Positions 58,941 to 64,000 of a stretch of 64,000 bases of DNA are shown piece by piece. This stretch comes from Cycas panzhihuaensis (taxonomy: Eukaryota > Cycadophyta). The notes beneath the pieces are model-generated. The model saw only the letters and a program-made list of their open reading frames with translations, had not been told where the DNA came from and did not search any database. Both the position numbers and the translations under genes were made by a program. Each line of letters starts with the position of its first letter. Position 1 is the first letter of the stretch. The stretch covers positions 91,395,741 to 91,459,740 of the forward strand of contig CM041465.1 of assembly GCA_023213395.1 (NCBI GenBank). The letters run 5' to 3'.

Positions 58941-59878
58941 TGGTTACAAGTAGGTCTACAAGACTAAGTTCTACTCTAATGGAGAGGTGGACAAGTATAA
59001 AGTGAGACTTATTATATAAGGGTTTAAATAAAAAGAAGGGATTGATTATGAGGACATATTTACACCAGTCTCCAACATGATAATGGTTCATTTGATCATT
59101 TCATTGTAGAAAAATATAGTTAGGAGCTACATCAATTAGATGTAAAGATAGCATTTCTTAATGGAGAGTTGAAAGAGATGTGCATGGCATAACCTCCTAG
59201 TTTTGTTAAGGTAGTGGAGGAGTATGCATCTTGTGTGCTATTTGAAAATGTCACTCTATATATCTCTCAACTATATTATGCTTAACATATAAAGATTGAT
59301 TCTAATTTAAAAGAAAAAGGATTTATTACCATAAATCTAGAGTCAAATCTATATGTTCAAAGGAAAAGAACTTCAATAGTAGCCATTATATTGTGCATTA
59401 ATGATTTGATCATCACTAGTAATTGTAATAAGACTATTGTGTAAGAAAAATCTAATTTTGGGCCTACACTTAACATGACATATCTTAGGACTCCATATTA
59501 CTTCTTAGGAATTGAGGTAAGGTAGATGGAAGATAGAATTTTGGTGTTATAAATAAAATATATGAACTACTTACTTAAGAAATTCAAGATAGAGGACTGC
59601 AATTCTATTCAAATACCATGCATCAAAGGCAAAAAGCTCTTAAAAGATATGAAATAGCCTATTATAGATGGAATGTTGTATAGACAACTAGTAGGGAGTC
59701 TAATCTATTTGACTCATACTAGGCTAGATATTATTTATATTATTAAATTAGTCTCTCATTATAATATAGAATCCACAAGAACCATGTTAGGTTATAGCAA
59801 AGAAAATTCTGAGATATTTGAAAAGAACTCTTAATCTTAGTCTAGAGTACCTTTATGGTAGAGATATGAAGTTGCATG

Positions 59879-60102
59879 TGTTGGAATATTAGTAATGCAT
59901 ATTTATTTTGTCCCACATGCAAGTGGGTCCCATTATCATTATCATATCATATATTATAAATATACAACATAGTGTATCATATGGATCATGTTGTAAGGAT
60001 GTTTTGTTAATACAATTTGAGGTACTTTAAGGGTACTATTCGATCTTATAGAGGTGTTTGTTCTATTTTGTGAATATCTTATTGTAGGTTTGATTTCCAA
60101 CA
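59879..60102 (+). repeat. 5' LTR of element K
   Basis: Edges TGTTGGAATATTAGTAATGC and ..TTTGATTTCCAACA. Confidence 0.95.
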
Positions 60103-60114
60103 TAGTATCAGAGC
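60103..60114 (+). other. Primer-binding site of element K
   Basis: TAGTATCAGAGC (G-to-A in the second base) abuts the LTR. A perfect TGGTATCAGAGC recurs 39 bases later at 60,142-60,153. Confidence 0.85.
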
Positions 60115-60153
60115 ACCCAGGTTAAGAGAGGCATTTTTATTTGGTATCAGAGC

Positions 60154-62298
60154 TAAGGTGAAACAAACTTGAGTGAGGTGAAGCTAGGTTGAGCAAGATT
60201 GGAGCTAATTTTGATGTTCATTGAGCAATTAAGAGATGTTTGAGGTTGCCATGTATGAAGAGAAGTCGTGCACCCATGTCTTATCTTGTTAGCCCTTTAT
60301 TATCAATTGGAGAGAGCAGAACCTTATGAGGCAATTGTAGAGCTTATATGTTATTGATATAGAAATATATTTTAAGGTATGCTTCATTATTTAATCACTT
60401 AGTGATAATTTATTTTATTTTAGGGTTTGCATAATATATTTGGATGCCCACCAAATATATTTTCTCCTATATAAGTATATCTATATGGCTAGAGATTAAT
60501 GAAACCATGGATGATAATCTCTGATCACCCACATATTATTGCAGTTGCATAGTATTTATGCTTCCATCAATATATCTACTCTTTGTATTTGATCTACCTA
60601 TGATAATTTTCATAAGCTTTTGTTTTTAACAACCATGTGATTTATTACATCACCCACATGAATTAATATTTGTAGTCTGCTTGAATTTCATCTACTATCT
60701 AATTGAAATATTTTTTACCTATCAATGATATATGAATAAAGGCAATATATCTGATAATATGATCACTCATTTATCAATGCTATCATTGCATATCTATCAT
60801 CATTGAAAAATATAATTCACCCATATATATGACAGTTGCCATTTTTTTAGATATTCACTGGTTTACATTGGTACAACTCATGTCACTATATTATTACATC
60901 ATTGTTTAACAACTATGTGTCGCACATATATATTTTGGCATTTGTTTTTATTCTGACAAAGTTTGCATGATATATTTTGTTGACTAGATGTTCAATGTTG
61001 ATTAATGTGGCCCATGCATTACTGCGTTCACCCATGATGATTCACTAGCCCTTTGATGTTTTACTTACTTAATATTTGGCTCAATGTTAAAGTCACCTAC
61101 TAGATCAAGTAGTCTTCCAATGTCACTCGATTATCAAATCATCAGTTTTTTGAATACGTTATTTTCTATTTTGTAGTGATAATATGGTTATTGCCATTTT
61201 TGAAATAACCCCTTTATATTTTATTTTTAAAAAGTCTCCCTTCGTATTAATATTGTGATGTTTTGATATATATTAAATCACTCTTCAAATATATAAAGAT
61301 GTTGTGATCTCTTTCACTAATATATTTTATCATTTTAATATTTGAAGTTTGGGGTGCACCTTCATAGTTATTTTATTTAATAAGGTTGTTCTTTTAAATT
61401 TGCCTCTTGTCCTTTGATTAAGGTTATATGTGATTATAGTTACTTCGATATCATCGTTGGTGTTCCTTTTGAGAATATTAGTTTGGCCCTTTGGTGTTAA
61501 AATGATGGTGACATAAGGGGATGATATACTGTGGTGATATAAGGTATTGATGAGGGGATATGCATGTTATTTTTACACAATTAATTGGCAACGAGGTGGT
61601 GATAGTTAGCATGGTGCTCTCTTGTGTATGTTGTACATGGGAAGAGTGGCATTGTTTAATGACAACTTGAGTGCTTTCTTGTATGTGTTTATATGAGAGA
61701 GCTATTGTGATAATGACATAGTGTGGTTATGAAGTGATAGTACATGTGTTTGCATGAATGTGTTGGATGACATATGGAAATTTAGTACTCATTGAAATGT
61801 GATTTAAATGAAGCAACTTTATGAGTAAAGAAGAGGACATGATAAGGAAAATTTGAGGACAAAGAAGATGGTGATGTGAGGTAATATATGAGGAATTTGA
61901 GGGTATAACATGGGCAAGATAAGGCAAGAGAAGGGAAATAAGAGGGCATGCTTGATGGTATGTTTTAATTGACTAAATGGGCAAAGAAGGATGAGGTTCG
62001 TTGAAGATACCTAAGTTGCAGGGAAGCAAACTTTGTTGAGTGGTATAGTGGCATGAATTATGTTGTGGGTAATTAAGTGTAGTGTGGTATGTCTTGGCAA
62101 TTTAATGGCAACATGTGGCATTGATTTGATGATAAAGGAAGTGGTTCAGATACTTGTTGACTATTTGGCAATATAGATAAGGTTATGATATGATGATGAA
62201 GTCAGTGATATGAAGGACATGAGACATGAGAAATTTTGTTGAGCTTGATTAATGAGCATTGGAAAAAGAGGATATTGTTTGGAGGTACACTTATAATC
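60154..62298 (+). other. Leader of element K
   Basis: 2.1 kb with no recognised domain on either strand. The last 800 bp is G/A/T-rich and poor in C (ggtgatataaggtattgatg..), unlike the first part. Confidence 0.55.
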
Positions 62299-63417
62299 AT
62301 GGAGGAAAATGATGTGGTCATGTATGTTCATGAAACAAATGAATATTACTTAAGGGATTCATTTCTTCCAATACCTAAGTGTAATGGAGAAAACTACTTC
62401 TTTTAGACGATTAAAATGAGATGTTTTTTTATAGCTAGAGGTTTGTGGAAGCTTGTTATTGATGGATATGATATCCCTAAGGATGAAAAAGAAAAGGAAA
62501 TGCTTGAAAAGAAAGATAGAAAGGCATTCATCATGATTCTTGCTGCATTAAATAAGGTTGATCTTCCTTCTATATATCGTTTCATCATTCCTAAGATTCA
62601 ACATGTAAGTACTGCTAAGAAAGCTTGGGATTTTTTAAGGGACGTATTTGAACAAACTCCTGAAGAGATACAACAAATGATTGAAAAGGCAAGTAAGATT
62701 AGTTATGGTTATGATACATGGAAAATAGATGAAGAAAGTATTATCAACACTGATGAAATGACATGTCAAGATGAAGAATGTATGAGTATTGGTGAAATTT
62801 TTACTAAATATAAAGAAATGATGGTTGAATATATTGATGAGACTACAACTTCTACTGAAGACGTTGAGAGTGATGAACTAATTAAGGTTTATTTAGATGA
62901 CACTATTATTTCGAGGGAAATTGAATATGAATATGATGGTCCTATAGAGGATGAGTATTATATTGATGATATTCCTACTTTAAGTATTGATTCAAGTTTG
63001 AATGATCTTCCTTCTTTGAGAATTGATTCATGTTCAAAGAGTATACAAGCCAATTCTGCTCGAAAGGTTACTATTGTACATGGTGATCAAGAATTTATAT
63101 AGGATAATAATGACAAACAAGTTGTATTTGAAAATGGTTACTTATAGGATCTACATCAAAATCAGACTAGACCAACCATAATGAAGTTTTAGGATTTGCA
63201 CTTGCTAGAGCTGCTAAAACATCACTATAGGATGGAAGACAGAAATCAAGAAGAGGACATCATCTTACAAAGGCATCGGTACAGAATTGAGGACAAAAAT
63301 CAAGATGAAGACATCATTCTACAGCAAATACATCACTGCAATATTGAAGACAAGGATCAAGTTGAAGACATCATTTTTAAGACATTTCCAAAGACAAGTC
63401 ATTGCAAATACAAATGA
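62299..63417 (+). pseudogene. Element K gag-like protein with acidic, repeat-bearing C-terminus
   Basis: A single frame of 372 codons from the ATG at 62,299 to a TGA at 63,415-63,417, broken only by four TAG codons (62,404, 63,100, 63,145, 63,190). The N-terminus has the copia gag head FLPIPKCNGENYFF*TIKM (family NGENY..W..KM), GLWKLVIDGYDIP, and later STAKKAWDFLRDVFE. From about residue 145 it becomes very acidic (CQDEECMS, EDVESDELIKVYLDD, EYEYDGPIEDEYYIDDIP). Three tandem 18-19-residue repeats follow (63,220-63,387) built on HHYRMEDRNQEEDIIL. No knuckle, protease or pol motif is seen. The longest uninterrupted part is 62,416-63,102 (228 codons). It may bind genomic RNA or a partner's particle, but the function is not shown. 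Confidence 0.82.
63220..63387 (+). repeat. Three tandem 54-57-bp coding repeats in K
   Basis: Units at 63,220-63,273, 63,274-63,330 and 63,331-63,387 encode H-(H/R)-(Y/C)-x-(M/I)-ED-(R/K)-(N/D)-Q-x-EDII. The codon pattern is also repeated, so this is a DNA-level tandem repeat kept in frame. Confidence 0.88.
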
Positions 63418-63440
63418 CCCAAATGTGCATTAAGGGGGAG

Positions 63441-63662
63441 TGTTAGAATATTAGTAATGCAATTTGTTTTGTCCCACATACAAGTGGGTCCCACTCTCAT
63501 TATCATATTATATATTATAAATGCATAACATAGTGGATCATATGGATCATGTTATAAGGATGTTTTATTAATATAATTAAGGTATCTTAAGGGTACCATT
63601 CGATCCTGTGGAGGTGTTTGTTCTATTTTATAAATATCTTATTACAGGTTTGATTTCCAATA
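63441..63662 (+). repeat. 3' LTR of element K
   Basis: Edges TGTTAGAATATTAGTAATGC and ..TTTGATTTCCAATA (CA changed to TA). Followed by GCATG. Confidence 0.95.
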
Positions 63663-63667
63663 GCATG

Positions 63668-64000
63668 ACTACATTAATGTAAATTAAAGAAGAGACTCTA
63701 ATGATCAAAAATCCATTATTAAATATGTGTTTGGTATTGGCAATGGATTTGTATCATGGTACGTGAAGAAATAATAGACTATGGCACTCTTCTATAGAGG
63801 TAGAGTATTAGGGATTTATATTGGTGTAAGAAAAGTTATATGGTTATAAGGACTTTTAGATATCCTTGCTATATCCTATAGCACCTTAGTTATTTTAGTT
63901 AATAATGAGAGCACTATCTATTTATTAAAGAATCTAGAATTTCATACACATATGAAGCATATTAAAATCTAACACCATTATATACATAAATAGATTGATG
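63668..64000 (+). pseudogene. Element J: RNase H after K
   Basis: Resumes the copia RNase H interrupted at 59,878: SIIKYVFGIGNGFVSWYVKK**TMAL, GVRKVIWL, LVNNESTIYLLKNLEFHTHMKHI (family F.DNQS.I.L.KNPVFH.RTKHI). It runs off the right edge. Confidence 0.85.

Larger units (their letters stand above)
56241..59878 (+). pseudogene. Element J: copia gag-pol up to RNase H
   Basis: Gag begins near 56,260 (MMHQVIFNGNNFIEWKANMD) and includes LLNATMKDEGNISTYLNKII, DLRNKLENIKFGSINDTLLF and a 57-bp tandem duplication. The protease region is WILDSRV*KHIS (about 57,145). GAG-pre-integrase is LWHEHLGHLNYKSI. The open stretch 57,611-57,931 carries YEGCMYRKHH, LDLMHLDVMGPL and FIDDYIRKAWVYFLK. Integrase continues with SYTPQRNGIIERKNHT and ILNKVPTKAV. 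RT is weak (VYKTKFYSNGEVDKYK, KEGIDYEDIFTPV; the catalytic motif is not intact). An imperfect 95-bp duplication sits at the RT N-terminus. The frame stops at about 59,878, where K is inserted. Confidence 0.88.
59879..63662 (+). mobile_element. Element K: non-autonomous, gag-only LTR retrotransposon
   Basis: Inserted in the RNase H of J. LTRs are 59,879-60,102 and 63,441-63,662 (224 and 222 bp, about 88% identical by eye), with a perfect GCATG target duplication (59,874-59,878 and 63,663-63,667). The primer site is at 60,103 and the polypurine tract aagggggag at 63,432-63,440. The 3.3-kb interior has a 2.2-kb non-coding leader and one gag-like reading frame that ends 23 bp before the 3' LTR, leaving no room for pol. 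Mobility must have depended on enzymes from another element. Confidence 0.9.
54649..64000 (+). mobile_element. Element J: Ty1/copia retrotransposon, right end outside window
   Basis: The 5' LTR is at 54,649-54,930, the primer site at 54,933, then a leader and a decayed copia gag-pol up to RNase H. RNase H is interrupted by element K at 59,879-63,662 and continues to the window edge. The 3' LTR is not included, so no target duplication can be checked. Confidence 0.88.

Noticed and set aside
62416-63102. 228-codon frame as an independent host gene
   Set aside because: It lies between the LTRs of element K, has a copia gag head and continues in frame on both sides through TAG codons. It is K's own gag-like gene.
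63220-63387. CRISPR-like or satellite array
   Set aside because: The three 54-57-bp units are coding, contiguous and without spacers; they are a protein-level tandem repeat.

Overview
This window looks like nuclear DNA from a seed plant with a large, AT-rich, retrotransposon-filled genome. The evidence is plant-type Ty1/copia and Ty3/gypsy domains, repeated primer-binding sites matching initiator tRNA-Met (TGGTATCAGAGC), and elements nested inside elements. The long decay and lack of host genes would suit a gymnosperm, but I cannot prove the taxon. I found no intact host gene, tRNA, rRNA or CRISPR. Almost every recognisable protein is a broken retroelement pseudogene.

Layout. 1-4.4 kb: gag-protease and leader of minus-strand Ty3/gypsy DNA, with two LTR/PBS junctions (3138 and 4180). 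4.6-4.8 kb: the tail and LTR of an opposed gypsy element. 5.7-14.4 kb: copia element A (minus) split by element B (7175-12708), which holds a chromodomain gypsy fragment (D) and a solo LTR (C) with perfect 5-bp target duplications. 15.4-18.0 kb: Tat/Ogre-like gag (E, minus). 21.5-22.6 kb: two copia LTR remnants. 23.6-31.8 kb: a decayed Tat/Ogre-like gypsy (F, plus) with gag, RT-RNase H and integrase.

31,810-47,798 is a copia element (G) with 352-bp LTRs and a perfect ATAAT duplication. A second copia (H, 39,458-46,486) sits inside the catalytic motif of G's reverse transcriptase. G's 4-kb leader carries antisense host-gene fragments: a clear protein phosphatase 1 catalytic fragment and a probable phosphoglycerate kinase-like fragment. 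49,177-54,187 is a whole minus-strand copia (I, CTTAT duplication). From 54,649 to the right edge is a plus-strand copia (J), split by K (59,879-63,662, GCATG duplication).

The most interesting items are the host-gene capture in G and element K, a gag-only, apparently non-autonomous LTR element whose single reading frame ends 23 bp before its 3' LTR. The nesting gives relative ages: B is younger than A and C younger than B; H is younger than G; K is younger than J. All calls were made by eye; no alignment or database search was run.
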